Positions 1 to 9,078 of a stretch of DNA of 64,000 nucleotides are shown here, one piece after another. Both the position numbers and the translations under genes were made by a program. The stretch lies in NCBI GenBank assembly GCA_910588855.1, contig CAJUSR010000018.1, positions 15,907 through 79,906 of the forward strand, written 5' to 3'. Position 1 is the first letter of the stretch, and each line of letters begins with the position of its first letter. Source of the DNA: an uncultured Kineothrix sp. Its GTDB lineage: Bacteria; Bacillota; Clostridia; Lachnospirales; Lachnospiraceae. Below the pieces are notes generated by a model. The model was given only the letters and a program-made list of their open reading frames with translations. It ran no database searches and was not told the DNA's origin.

Positions 1-1
1 C

Positions 2-316
2 ATTTCTCTGTTTGGGGATGGAGACAAGCTGTATCTTGAGTTTGCAGTCCTGTTCATGCGCATCTATCTTTTTATGGTGTTGGTGAACGGTGTGCAGCTC
101 CTTTCCTCCAGCTTTTTTACTGCCATTGGAAAAGCGATGAAAGGGGCTTTGCTGGCACTGACAAGGCAGGTTTTCTTTCTGATTCCGCTTCTTCTGACGC
201 TTCCGCTCCGTTTTGGAATCATGGGAGTATTATTTGCAGGGCCTATTGCCGATTTTTCGGCATTTATCCTGTCTATTATATTGGTAAGCAAAGAATTGCG
301 AAAACAAAGAACATAA
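2..316 (+). CDS. MATE family efflux transporter, C-terminal part (5' end outside window)
   Basis: The reading frame is open from base 2, so the gene begins upstream of the window; only about the last 104 residues are present. They form hydrophobic helices with the C-terminal MATE pattern: the FFTAIGKA stretch (usually FFQAxGKA), an arginine-containing RQVFFLIPLLL helix and a final GPIADFSAFIL helix. MATE proteins are Na+- or H+-driven multidrug exporters of the inner membrane. It faces a second, broken MATE gene on the other strand, and the two C-termini look alike, suggesting related copies. An internal ATG at 56 lies inside a helix and is not a credible start. Family assignment is fairly safe; the substrate cannot be inferred. 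Confidence 0.8.
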   Translation: MSLFGDGDKLYLEFAVLFMRIYLFMVLVNGVQLLSSSFFTAIGKAMKGALLALTRQVFFLIPLLLTLPLRFGIMGVLFAGPIADFSAFILSIILVSKELRKQRT

Positions 317-393
317 AGAAGTGTCTTCGACACTCTCAACTCCCCTGCCCCTCATATTTACGTCCTTCTGGCAAAGGGCTTTCCCCAGATTGG

Positions 394-1729
394 TTAATGG
401 TTTCCTGATTTTACGTCATTGACATACATAAATATACAGATTCCCGTTAAAATAGTTTCTACAACGGGCTGCGCCGCAATCACTCCATTTAATTTCCAAA
501 TGTAATTTAAAATAATTACTCCCGGAATGAATAATGCGGCATTTCTCAGCACTGTAATGGTAAGTGATTTTATTGCTTTCCCTAATGCCTGAAAATAGCT
601 TGTCATCATATTGATAATGCCAAGCATAGGAGCCGACAGGCAAAGGATTTTCAGGAAATATCCTGTTTGTTCAATCAAATCGGTATCCTGCAGGAAGATA
701 GCGGCAAGAGGCTTCCCAAAAAACATAAAGGCAACGGTGAATGCCGTACCCATAAGAACCCCATATAACACCGTGCATTTCACCATATCAGACATCCGCT
801 TTTTCTCATTTCCTCCATTGCAATAACCTACTAACGGGGCAACACCCTGCGCTAACCCTACAGACAGCAAAATCGGAACCATATCCAGTTTATATGCAAT
901 TCCATAGGCCGCCACTGCGTTAGACCCGTAAATACCAATATAGTTATTAAGGGCAATATTGGACACACTCATAAGCACCGTAATAAGCGCACCCGGAATG
1001 CCGATACTTACCACATTATGAACCATTGCTGTATTCGGTAAAAAATGTTTTGGTGACAATGACGTTAATTGATTCCCTTTATGCCATTCACAAATCATAC
1101 ATACTATATAATATATTGCCGCACATACAAAGCCTAAAGATGTTGCCAGTGCCGCCCCCGCTGTTCCCCATCCTAAAATCACTATGAAAACATAATCCAG
1201 TACCATATTTATTCATTTCCAAGTACCAATCCAATGGTACCGGCCTTAATCAAACCAGCAGAACGGAACAAATGGACAAATCCATTCGCCAGGATAATAA
1301 AAGGCGTGCCTATAAAATCCATTTCAAATAATCGCAGGTATAAGCCATATTATCTGCATCTGCCCCGGACATATTTGCCAAAGGCTGCAAAAATATCAGT
1401 CCTAAAACAAGTGTAATAACGCCCGAAAATACCATCGCATATACGCAAAAATTCATTGTCCTGCCAGCCTCTTTTTTCTTTTCTTCCCCCAATAGCCTGG
1501 CAATTACGCTGCTGCCCCCCATTCCAAAAATACTGGCAATGGACATAATAATCAGCAATATTGGAGCGCACAATGTAACGGCTGCAATCATTGCCGGCTC
1601 TTTTGTCATAGAAACAAAAAATGTGTCGGCAATATTATAAATAAGCGTTGTAAGCTGTCCCAACATAGCCGGCAGCCCGACTCTCATAATTGCTTTGGAA
1701 ATACTTTTTTCTTCATAAACGGATGTCAT
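394..1729 (-). pseudogene. MATE family efflux transporter, disrupted by two frameshifts
   Basis: Residues from 1729 down to about 1310 read as a normal MATE N-terminus (IADTFFVS, then GMGGSSVIARLLGEEKK) but stop shortly after YLKWIL. The missing middle continues in another frame (GTPFIILANGFV, then AGTIGLVLGN), and from about 1206 a third frame carries the rest (MVLDYVFIVILGWGTAGAALA to the end). Joined, the pieces give a full-length transporter of about 445 residues, so this is one gene with two small frame changes near 1312 and 1210. Each moves the frame by the same step. It is divergent from the Crp/Fnr-type regulator at 1933, which may once have controlled it. True decay and sequencing error cannot be told apart here, but two separate events favour real decay. 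Confidence 0.75.
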
Positions 1730-1764
1730 CTCTTTATTCCTCCCTTAAACTTTTTCATCATAAT

Positions 1765-1832
1765 ATCCCAGACATCAAAAAATCTGCCAGACAGCACCGC
1801 CAGACAAACCTTTTGCCTTTGACACCTAAATG
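1765..1832. repeat. Degenerate copy of palindromic repeat family B
   Basis: The stretch carries CTGCCAGACAGC and then GCCAGACAAACCTTTTG followed by TTTGACACC, matching the inner and outer segments of the B repeats at 55666 and 60104 with several changes. It lies between the broken MATE gene and the Crp/Fnr-type gene, and its right end supplies the TTGACA of the promoter described next. Assignment is by eye and tentative. Confidence 0.4.
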
Positions 1833-1847
1833 ATTATAATGTAAAAT
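1819..1847 (+). promoter_or_regulatory. Sigma-70 type promoter for the Crp/Fnr-type regulator
   Basis: A perfect -35 TTGACA at 1819-1824 and a -10 TAAAAT at 1842-1847 are separated by 17 bases. The start codon at 1933 lies about 80 bases downstream of the expected transcription start. The -35 falls in the conserved end of a degenerate B repeat. Confidence 0.6.
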
Positions 1848-1932
1848 AAATGCTAAAAATAAGCCATATGTCCTGTTAGAAGGAAAATATGGGGAAAAAT
1901 ATTATGGAAGAAAAACATTCCAAGGAAGATAT

Positions 1933-2565
1933 ATGGAAAGAATATATGAAAAAAAGAAAATTAACACATGCATTGCCAACAGCAAATACTATGCTGTGCT
2001 TAACTCATTGGATGTGGATTTTTATTTGATAAAATATGAAAAAGGTGAATTGGTCAGTTCACCTTTTCAAAACGAAATTTTATTCCAAATTGTAGAACAA
2101 GGTTCTATAAACATCTATTTTATCCGCGATGATGGTACGCGTTATTCACTTTCAAACGGAACTTCCGACTACTTCTTGGGAGATATGGATATCTTTTACC
2201 CCAAAAGCCAAAATATTTATGCCGAAGCCGCCGAAAGCCTAACCTGTATTTCATTTTCGATTGAAAAGCATAGGGATATATTGCTCTCCAACAGCCAGTT
2301 TCTGGCGCTTATTTGTAACAGCCTTGCATTCAAAATAGGAACCCTGACTACTATTGAAGCCGCCCCCGCTTCCCTTACGGAACGGGTTTTGTCCTATATG
2401 AAGTATAAATGCAGCGATGGAACTTTAAAGGGAATAGGGCAAGCTGCTTTTCATCTTCATTGCAGTACAAGGCGGCTTCAGAGAATTTTGAACCAGAGCG
2501 AAACCGCCGGATTAGTCAAAAAAATAGGGAAGGGAACATACCAGCTGATAGAAAGCAAATATTGA
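1933..2565 (+). CDS. Crp/Fnr family transcriptional regulator
   Basis: This 210-residue protein has an N-terminal cyclic-nucleotide-binding-type beta barrel (about residues 20-130, with the FLGDMDIF turn typical of the fold) and a C-terminal winged helix (about 145-205, with GIGQAAFHLHCSTRRLQRIL as likely recognition region). No cysteine cluster like that of Fnr is visible at the N-terminus, and the PRSER-like cAMP-binding signature is absent, so the ligand is unknown. An AAGGAAG ribosome binding site sits 4-5 bases before the chosen ATG. It is divergent from the MATE pseudogene, an arrangement often seen for a regulator and its efflux target; that link is inference. Confidence 0.8.
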   Translation: MERIYEKKKINTCIANSKYYAVLNSLDVDFYLIKYEKGELVSSPFQNEILFQIVEQGSINIYFIRDDGTRYSLSNGTSDYFLGDMDIFYPKSQNIYAEAAESLTCISFSIEKHRDILLSNSQFLALICNSLAFKIGTLTTIEAAPASLTERVLSYMKYKCSDGTLKGIGQAAFHLHCSTRRLQRILNQSETAGLVKKIGKGTYQLIESKY

Positions 2566-2709
2566 GTTTGAGGTAAGAAAGCCGCTGCTTGGAAATACCC
2601 ACGCCCTTACTCCCCCACTGCCTAACTTACCGCAACCAGCTTTTCGTTTTCAAGGCTCACACCCTCCCCATTTTTTACTATATCATAGCAAAACACCCTT
2701 TGATTGGAA

Positions 2710-2806
2710 CAATGTCATTTAGTTAACGGTACCGGACGCCGTGAGGAACATAAAATGCTCCGTCGCCAGGCAGTGCCGCTTGGCGACCTTTTGACACCCG
2801 AATTTT
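2710..2806. repeat. Composite of half a family C element and one end of family B
   Basis: Bases 2710-2757 match the left end of the C element at 19556 (CAATGTCATTTAGTTAACG, then GCCGTGAGGAACATAAAATG). The sequence then switches to the terminal part of the B family (GCCGCTTGGCGACCTTTTG, ending ACACCCGAAT). Neither partner end is present nearby, so this is a fusion of two truncated repeats in the spacer between the regulator and the GH20 gene. The remainder of the 2566-2833 spacer shows nothing I can identify. Confidence 0.6.
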
Positions 2807-2833
2807 CATAAAATAAATCACAAGGCATCCATT

Positions 2834-4798
2834 CTATACCCCATCTATATTCCCCGCCGTAACTATCCGTTCCCACAAGTAAAAGCCATGCTGAAAATCG
2901 CCTTCTAACATCTCTTTTGTTTTATATGGAAGTATTTCCTCTTCCAGTTCGGGAATCCGGGGAATGCTGCCGGATAAGAAGAGTTGAACCCGATGGGCTG
3001 CCGAAAGCGCCCGCTGCCCAACCCCGGCCAGGCGGATATCCAGGACTTCATAGCCGAAGGGTTTATATTCCTTCATCCATATCTCTTCCCGCCTCCTGTT
3101 CAATCCCTGCGCCAACGCTGCTATCTTTTTCAAATCATTTTCTGCAAGTTCTTTTAACCTTTCCCGGTTGCCATTCCTGTAAGCTTCCCGTATCCGTCCG
3201 CCTACCCCCGCTTTTATGGACAATAATTCAGCCAAAACATGATAATAGCCGAACAATCCCTTATCCTCTTCCTCCAATCCATCCTGACCGGATAAAATGG
3301 CATCCAATTCTTTTCCCAATAAGGAATATTGCCCTCCCATTTTCTCCCCATCATACATTTTTTCAAACAATCCCATCAAATTATCCTGATAAAGAAATGT
3401 TTTGGACGGATTTACGCTGTATTTGTTGTAATACATGGGATTATCACATGTATCCGGCGCGCAGCATACCTCATAGCCCGGATTATCAAACGCATCCAGC
3501 AAGCGATATTGTTCCAGCCCCTTCCCGAAGCAAAAAGCAAATCTTTCTTCCAGCCTTTCCCTGTCCGGACGTTCCCCGAAACCATATTCTCCGTATAGGA
3601 GCAGCAGGGGCAATACGGTCTGCAGCGGTGTTTCTGCCCCGTTATCCATCCACGCTGTAACGAAAACATCCTCCGTTCCCGTTTCCATGCAGGCATCCAA
3701 CGCATCATAAGAAATTTTCATCGCCCTGCTCACACATGGCGCAACACCGTTCCATGTCCATGCCCCACCGGCAAACAGCAAGGGATTCCCCAGCCTTTGA
3801 TGCAGCCTTATATAGTTTTTATAAAATTCCTTCCCCTCATTATAATAATCCCAATAGCAAAGCCCTACCTCCTTAGAAAGGTTTTCCTCCCCTTCCGGCA
3901 GCGCGTCCTTGTCAATCCCATAATAATCCTCCGCACCAAAATTCAGCCGCAAATACATGTCTGACCAAATCATCGCCTCCAGCCCTCTTTTTTGGCATTC
4001 TTCCATGAGCCACTCCAAATGCTTTTTCATCAACTTTGCCCCTTTTTCCGGCCCATGTAAATCCATATATTTCCCCCTGCCAAGGTGGGCTGCCTCATCC
4101 ATCCCCAGATGGACAATGCCGCCGGAAAAGCATTCGGATACCGTCTTAATTAAACCGGAAAGCAAAGCTTTCGTTTTTTCCTCTTCCAGCAAAAGAATAT
4201 CATCTATATCCTTATAATCTGCAAAAGCAGGCAAATGCAAGGCAGTCCTGAGATGGGCAAGCGTCTGTATGCACGGAACTAACGTAATCCCGAAAAGCGA
4301 CGCAAAACCGTCGCACTCCTGCATTTCCTCCTTACTATACCGTCCCCTCAAATATCCCCAGAACGGATAGCCCTGAATTTCCAGCGTATCTTCCATATAT
4401 AAGTAAAGGCGGTTCATTCCTAGAGAAGCCATCCGCACTACATACTGTTTTATCGTATCCACCGTCGGCACACCGTTTCTGGAACAATCCATCATCATGC
4501 CGTTAGAATGGAAATTTACTTTTTCTTCTATTTCAAATTCTTCTTTACTGATGTTTTGTAAAAACAATGACAAACCTCTATAAAAATGGGCTTTCTCCTG
4601 GCAGAAAATAACACATTCCCTCCCCCTTTTTTTCACCTTCAGCTTTTTTTCTTTTACAAACTTCTCAGTCACCAGCCAATCGGGTTTATTTTCCTTTTCC
4701 GTCCATTCATAACCGTACTGTTTCAGGAAAATCCGCGCCCCTTCCCCTAAAATGTTTTCTTCTCCTCCTGCCAGACTTATTCTTTTCTTTTCCATCAT
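2834..4798 (-). CDS. GH20 family beta-N-acetylhexosaminidase (GcnA-like)
   Basis: A cytoplasmic enzyme of 654 residues with no signal peptide that should release terminal GlcNAc/GalNAc from oligosaccharides. The barrel begins with FHSNGMMMDCSRNGVP and contains the GH20 catalytic pair Asp234-Glu235 in HLGMDEAAHLG; in this family the Asp positions the substrate acetamido group and the Glu is the acid/base. The following GKYMDLHG and EAMIWSDMYLRL segments are those I associate with streptococcal GcnA. I chose the ATG at 4798 because AGGAAAGG lies just upstream; a longer frame to 4873 has no good site. It is the last gene of the ABC/two-component operon running down from 11492, so it likely cleaves what that transporter imports. 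Family certain, exact linkage not. Confidence 0.85.
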   Translation of the reverse strand: MMEKKRISLAGGEENILGEGARIFLKQYGYEWTEKENKPDWLVTEKFVKEKKLKVKKRGRECVIFCQEKAHFYRGLSLFLQNISKEEFEIEEKVNFHSNGMMMDCSRNGVPTVDTIKQYVVRMASLGMNRLYLYMEDTLEIQGYPFWGYLRGRYSKEEMQECDGFASLFGITLVPCIQTLAHLRTALHLPAFADYKDIDDILLLEEEKTKALLSGLIKTVSECFSGGIVHLGMDEAAHLGRGKYMDLHGPEKGAKLMKKHLEWLMEECQKRGLEAMIWSDMYLRLNFGAEDYYGIDKDALPEGEENLSKEVGLCYWDYYNEGKEFYKNYIRLHQRLGNPLLFAGGAWTWNGVAPCVSRAMKISYDALDACMETGTEDVFVTAWMDNGAETPLQTVLPLLLLYGEYGFGERPDRERLEERFAFCFGKGLEQYRLLDAFDNPGYEVCCAPDTCDNPMYYNKYSVNPSKTFLYQDNLMGLFEKMYDGEKMGGQYSLLGKELDAILSGQDGLEEEDKGLFGYYHVLAELLSIKAGVGGRIREAYRNGNRERLKELAENDLKKIAALAQGLNRRREEIWMKEYKPFGYEVLDIRLAGVGQRALSAAHRVQLFLSGSIPRIPELEEEILPYKTKEMLEGDFQHGFYLWERIVTAGNIDGV

Positions 4799-4909
4799 AC
4801 TTTCCTTTCCTAACAGAACTCCAATGCCAAATGAGTGCCCTATGTCTTCCCTCAAAGTACCCAAACCAGTCAAAAGCCGGCTTTTGGCATAATGCCTGCC
4901 CTATTGCAA

Positions 4910-6412
4910 TCACTTATCCTTTATCCTATACTCCGAAGGATATACCCCTGTGCTTTTCTTAAATACTTTTGAAAAATAGCTTGGGTCGGCATAGCCAATC
5001 ATCAACGCTATATCTTTCGTCATCATCCCCGGGCAATCCGCCAGCAATTCCTTTGCCTTCTCAATACGTATTTCCTGGATATAATGGTTAGGGGTAAGCC
5101 CTTTATAATCCTGAAACAGCTTGCTTAAGTAAGACGGCACCAGACCGAACTCCAATGCCAGCATTTTTGTGCTTAAAGCTTCTTTATAGTGGATCTGTAT
5201 ATAAACATCCAGCTTCCCCATCAACGCCTTCGTGTCTTCTTCGCTTTCCGTAAACATTAACTCATGGCACCAAAGCAAAAATTCCTCAAATATTTCATCC
5301 AAATTATCCGCCCGCACCACAATACCGTTAATTTCATACCTCAAATCCCCCTCTGCCTTCCCCTGGAAAGCCGCTCCATAAGCCCGCAAAAACATCATAA
5401 TATTATTCAGGCAGCGTTCCAAAGAGCGTTGGGTTATTCCTTCCAGACGCATCTGTTCTTTGATATCCAGCATCAATTTTCGGAAATCTTTATATTGCCT
5501 GTTTTTTATCATATATTGGAGCGCTTCTTCCGCCGTTTTTGACAAATGGAAAAGTTCCTCCCCTTCCCCATCCACAATCCCGCTTCGGCCATAAATCCAA
5601 TTGGCATATATCTGCCTTTGCAGCTTCCCTATATCTTTGCGCATATCCGTTCCGTCCGCCGCCGGCTCCCCTACGGCAGCCGCCACCGGGCAGCCAATGC
5701 CTCCCCATTCCCGCATCCTCCCAATAAGCCCCTCCACATCCGGCTCATCCGCCGCCTCCAACAGCAACAGCATTTCATTCGCATTTCTTCCATCGTAGGA
5801 ATAAATCCTTTCAATACCATATTGGTCAAGCCAGGGAAATTCCTCCACCTTCCAGTCTTTCCATATTTCCGGCTCAAGCTCTTCCTCTTCCATGCTATAG
5901 ACGCAGTAAGCCTTTGCAATGAGATACACCGGATAAATCCTGCAAAAAACTGCCGCCCCCTGCCCCTGCTTCTTTCCCTGTACAATTTTTCCATGTACCA
6001 TATCCCCCAGCATCCGGCCTTTCCGCTCCCGTTCTCTGGCATAAAACCCATCTTTTAGCTGCTCCAAAAGCTGTTCCAACTCTTTTTTATCCACCGGCTT
6101 AACCAAATAATTTTTCACTCCAAACCGCAGTGCTTTCTGGGCATAAGTAAAGTCCTGATAACCGCTGATAACCACGCTGGCCGCAGACGGCATCTTCCCA
6201 CTCACATACTCTAACAGCTCCAATCCATCCACCACGGGCATATTGATATCCGTAAATACCACATCTACCGGATATTCTTCCAGATAGTCCATAGCCTCTT
6301 TCCCCGTTTTCGCCATCTTGACCACCGTAAAATCACTGTTTATTTTTTCAATCAGCCTGCTAATCCCTCTTAATAAAGGAAGCTCGTCCTCCGCCACAAG
6401 AACCTTAATCAT
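4910..6412 (-). CDS. Response regulator with AraC-type DNA-binding domain (YesN-like)
   Basis: The protein has 500 residues. An N-terminal receiver domain (about 1-125) has the acidic pocket AEDE at 7-10 and phosphoacceptor Asp55 in VFTDINMP; the KP signature follows in YLVKPVD. A long middle region of about 270 residues resembles no domain I can name. Two AraC-type helix-turn-helix motifs end the protein (about 400-498, with LALEFGLVPSYLSKLF and DIALMIGYADPSYFSKVFKK). The ATG at 6412 follows GGGAGGGG and overlaps the kinase gene's stop by 8 bases, indicating translational coupling. It should activate the operon's own sugar genes when phosphorylated. Confidence 0.9.
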   Translation of the reverse strand: MIKVLVAEDELPLLRGISRLIEKINSDFTVVKMAKTGKEAMDYLEEYPVDVVFTDINMPVVDGLELLEYVSGKMPSAASVVISGYQDFTYAQKALRFGVKNYLVKPVDKKELEQLLEQLKDGFYARERERKGRMLGDMVHGKIVQGKKQGQGAAVFCRIYPVYLIAKAYCVYSMEEEELEPEIWKDWKVEEFPWLDQYGIERIYSYDGRNANEMLLLLEAADEPDVEGLIGRMREWGGIGCPVAAAVGEPAADGTDMRKDIGKLQRQIYANWIYGRSGIVDGEGEELFHLSKTAEEALQYMIKNRQYKDFRKLMLDIKEQMRLEGITQRSLERCLNNIMMFLRAYGAAFQGKAEGDLRYEINGIVVRADNLDEIFEEFLLWCHELMFTESEEDTKALMGKLDVYIQIHYKEALSTKMLALEFGLVPSYLSKLFQDYKGLTPNHYIQEIRIEKAKELLADCPGMMTKDIALMIGYADPSYFSKVFKKSTGVYPSEYRIKDK

Positions 6413-8240
6413 CCAATACCCCTCCCAGTAAAACAACTGCGCCTTCCTCGTCATTGCCCAGCCGGAAAACAAATCCTTCTTCATAACATAACATCATACG
6501 CATGTAAATATTGAGGATTCCAAGCCCCCCGACCTTACTCTCCTGCAGCTTATCACGCACTTTTTCCAGCGTCAGTTCTTCTTTTACCTTCTCAAATTCC
6601 TTCAAATATTCTTTCGTAAACCCGGTTCCGTTATCGTGGATTTCCACCATCCACTTCCCCTCCTTTTCATAAACGGCAATCCTAATTTTCCAGACCGGCT
6701 CCACATTCTTCAAAGAATGTTTAAAACTGTTTTCGCAAATCGGCTGAAGGATATATTTGGGAATCCTTGTATCCCACAGTCTTTCATCGCTTTCCAGTTT
6801 ATATTCAAACAGTTCTTCATAACGTACTTTCATCAGTTCCATATAATCCAGCACATAATCCAGTTCGTTCCGTATCCGGCTGTACCCGTTTTCCATAGAC
6901 GAACTGTAAGCCATCATCCGGCGCAGCCTGGTACACATATCAGGAATCTTGTCATTGCCGTACTCCTGGGCTTCAATGGAAATAATTGCCAATATATTAT
7001 GCAGAAAATGGGGATTCATCTGGGACTGGAACGCTAAAAGCTGGGCTTTCATTTCATTGGTCAACGATGCATATTCCCTCTCCATAGCCTGTTTCATCTG
7101 CCCAATCATGGCATTGAACGTCCATTGGAGCCGCACCAGCTCATCATTGTCTCCTGCCCCTTTCACCTCCAACTGAGGATGGGCCAGCGTCACCCGGCAC
7201 ACTGAGCGGTTTAACTCCTCCAACGGTTTGGAAAACCTCCGGACAAGCAAGATTTCCGTTACCACTGCCGTCACGAGAATGAAAAAAACAGTCAAAAGTA
7301 TCACCTGATTATATTGGCTGAAAAAGGAAAACTCCGTTCCCTTCCCTTTGGTAAAAATAATCCGGTAAGGGGCATTTTCCAGCTTTCTCACATACAGCAG
7401 CCCATCCTTCCCATCCTTTACCCCATCCATCTGCATAAGATTTTCCCATCTCGCGCTGCCCTCCGCCCCAAAAACCATCCGGTAAAACTCTTTTTCCCCC
7501 TCTTTTGTACTGGCCGAAGATCCAAAATAGATTATCTTCCCTTCTTCATCCATCATCGCCCCATACGTATCTTCCCCTGCATCTTCTACAATGCCATCGA
7601 GCCACTGGACAAACTCCTGCACTTCCACATAGCCGCACGCCTGGTCATTCGTGGTGTAATTCTTTATCTGACGGATCACCGAAAAATACGGCTTCCTGGA
7701 CAGCCCGGTATCATTCAGGATATCCTCCGACGGCTCTATATAAAAAACAAAATTTCCCGGTTTGTCAAAAAACTGCTCCACTTCCGAAAACTTTCCGCTG
7801 GCAAACCATTGTTCAATCCCGGATTCCGTAGTAGGGGCGGTGGCTGTATACACAAAATCATGGTATCCGTTATACAGGCATATCCTTTCAAAGCCATCCC
7901 TTTTAAAATTATAGGAATTTAACAGCCTTACCACTTCCGCATTGATTAACGGCTCCCTGATAAAATAATTGAAGCCGGGGTTCTGCCCCGTATTGAAAAA
8001 GAGCCGCACAATATCAGGATTGGCGGCAATCTGCAGCGCCGTCTTATCCATCATGTAAAAATGGTTGTCTATCTGGCTGGCTGCGCTGTCCGACACAATC
8101 CTAAAATCTTCGCGGCTCCTTTCCATCATCGTATTTTGTATCCGGTCATAAAATATGCCCCCAATGGCAACCGCAACAATTAAAAGGACAATATTCGGCA
8201 CCAAAATCATTTTTGTCTGAAAACGGAACTTCCGGAACAT
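6405..8240 (-). CDS. Sensor histidine kinase, YesM (LytS/HPK7-like) family
   Basis: A 611-residue membrane kinase with a first transmembrane helix near residues 10-32, an extracytoplasmic sensing region of about 260 residues, a second helix (ILLTVFFILVTAVVTEILLV) and a HAMP linker. The His-kinase dimer motif MNPHFLHN (His near 410) and the ATPase boxes ICENSFKHSL, DNGTGF and GGLGILN follow. The ATG at 8240 has GGAAAGGG eight bases upstream; a TTG two codons earlier is less likely. Set between the permease and regulator genes, it most likely senses the sugar carried by this ABC system, perhaps through the binding protein, and phosphorylates the adjacent AraC-type regulator. Confidence 0.9.
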   Translation of the reverse strand: MFRKFRFQTKMILVPNIVLLIVAVAIGGIFYDRIQNTMMERSREDFRIVSDSAASQIDNHFYMMDKTALQIAANPDIVRLFFNTGQNPGFNYFIREPLINAEVVRLLNSYNFKRDGFERICLYNGYHDFVYTATAPTTESGIEQWFASGKFSEVEQFFDKPGNFVFYIEPSEDILNDTGLSRKPYFSVIRQIKNYTTNDQACGYVEVQEFVQWLDGIVEDAGEDTYGAMMDEEGKIIYFGSSASTKEGEKEFYRMVFGAEGSARWENLMQMDGVKDGKDGLLYVRKLENAPYRIIFTKGKGTEFSFFSQYNQVILLTVFFILVTAVVTEILLVRRFSKPLEELNRSVCRVTLAHPQLEVKGAGDNDELVRLQWTFNAMIGQMKQAMEREYASLTNEMKAQLLAFQSQMNPHFLHNILAIISIEAQEYGNDKIPDMCTRLRRMMAYSSSMENGYSRIRNELDYVLDYMELMKVRYEELFEYKLESDERLWDTRIPKYILQPICENSFKHSLKNVEPVWKIRIAVYEKEGKWMVEIHDNGTGFTKEYLKEFEKVKEELTLEKVRDKLQESKVGGLGILNIYMRMMLCYEEGFVFRLGNDEEGAVVLLGGVLDD

Positions 8241-8256
8241 AAACAAAACCCTTTCC

Positions 8257-9078
8257 TCATCCTTTTACCGCACCGGCTGTCATCCCCTCCACAATATATT
8301 TCTGCAGGCACAAATACAAAACCACAATCGGCAGCACGGTAAATACAATTGCTGCAAAAACATACTGCCAGTCTCTTGCATACAGCCCGTAAAAATTATA
8401 TACCATCATCGGAATCGTCGTCCGGCTGGAGCTGCTCATCAAATACAGCGGCACCTGAAAGTTGTTCCATACACTGATAGCCGCAATAATCAAATTCGTA
8501 ATCACAGCCGGTTTCATAATGGGAATCAGCACTTTAAAAAACATCTGCAGCGTACTGCATCCGTCAATAATGGCAGCTTCATCAATTTCCCTTGGGATAC
8601 CGGTTACAAAGCTGGCAAATGTCATCACCGCAAAAGGTAAATTAATGGCGGTAAAAACCATAATAACCCCCAAATAGGATTCCAGCATATGCAATTTCAG
8701 CAATAGAAAATAAGTAGTCACCAGCTGCATGGTGGCAGTCAACCCAAAGATAAAATAGTAATACACCGCATTCACCTTTTTATCATTCCTTCTGGAAATG
8801 ACAATCCCCGCCATGCTCCCTAATACAATCACAAGCGCCACCGCAGCCACCGTAATAATCAGGCTGTTTTTATATCCCCGCAGTATATTTCCAGTCTCTA
8901 TGACATGCCTGTAATTGTCAAGCATAAATTTTTCCGGCAGGCTAAGATCCATGCGCAACGCTTCCCCCTGGGTTTTAAAAGAGCCAAGGAGCATCATCAG
9001 GATAGGGATAAAAAATACAGGCATCACTGCCAGGCAAAGGACAAAGGCAACCCTGCCGCTTCTCTTTTTTGCTTTCAT
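8257..9078 (-). CDS. Carbohydrate ABC transporter permease, MalG family
   Basis: A 273-residue inner-membrane permease with about six hydrophobic segments. The cytoplasmic EAA loop that contacts the ATPase is visible as EIDEAAIIDGCSTLQMFF followed by KVLIPIMKP, and the C-terminus KYIVEGMTAGAVKG is typical of the MalG group. Its ATG overlaps the stop of the upstream MalF-type gene by one base (TAATG), so the two permeases are translationally coupled. It would form the channel with that partner. No ATPase gene is present in the operon. Confidence 0.92.
   Translation of the reverse strand: MKAKKRSGRVAFVLCLAVMPVFFIPILMMLLGSFKTQGEALRMDLSLPEKFMLDNYRHVIETGNILRGYKNSLIITVAAVALVIVLGSMAGIVISRRNDKKVNAVYYYFIFGLTATMQLVTTYFLLLKLHMLESYLGVIMVFTAINLPFAVMTFASFVTGIPREIDEAAIIDGCSTLQMFFKVLIPIMKPAVITNLIIAAISVWNNFQVPLYLMSSSSRTTIPMMVYNFYGLYARDWQYVFAAIVFTVLPIVVLYLCLQKYIVEGMTAGAVKG

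Noticed and set aside
2917..3660. Long open frame opposite the GH20 gene
   Set aside because: Pro/Ser/Arg-rich antisense translation of a clear enzyme gene; typical shadow frame.
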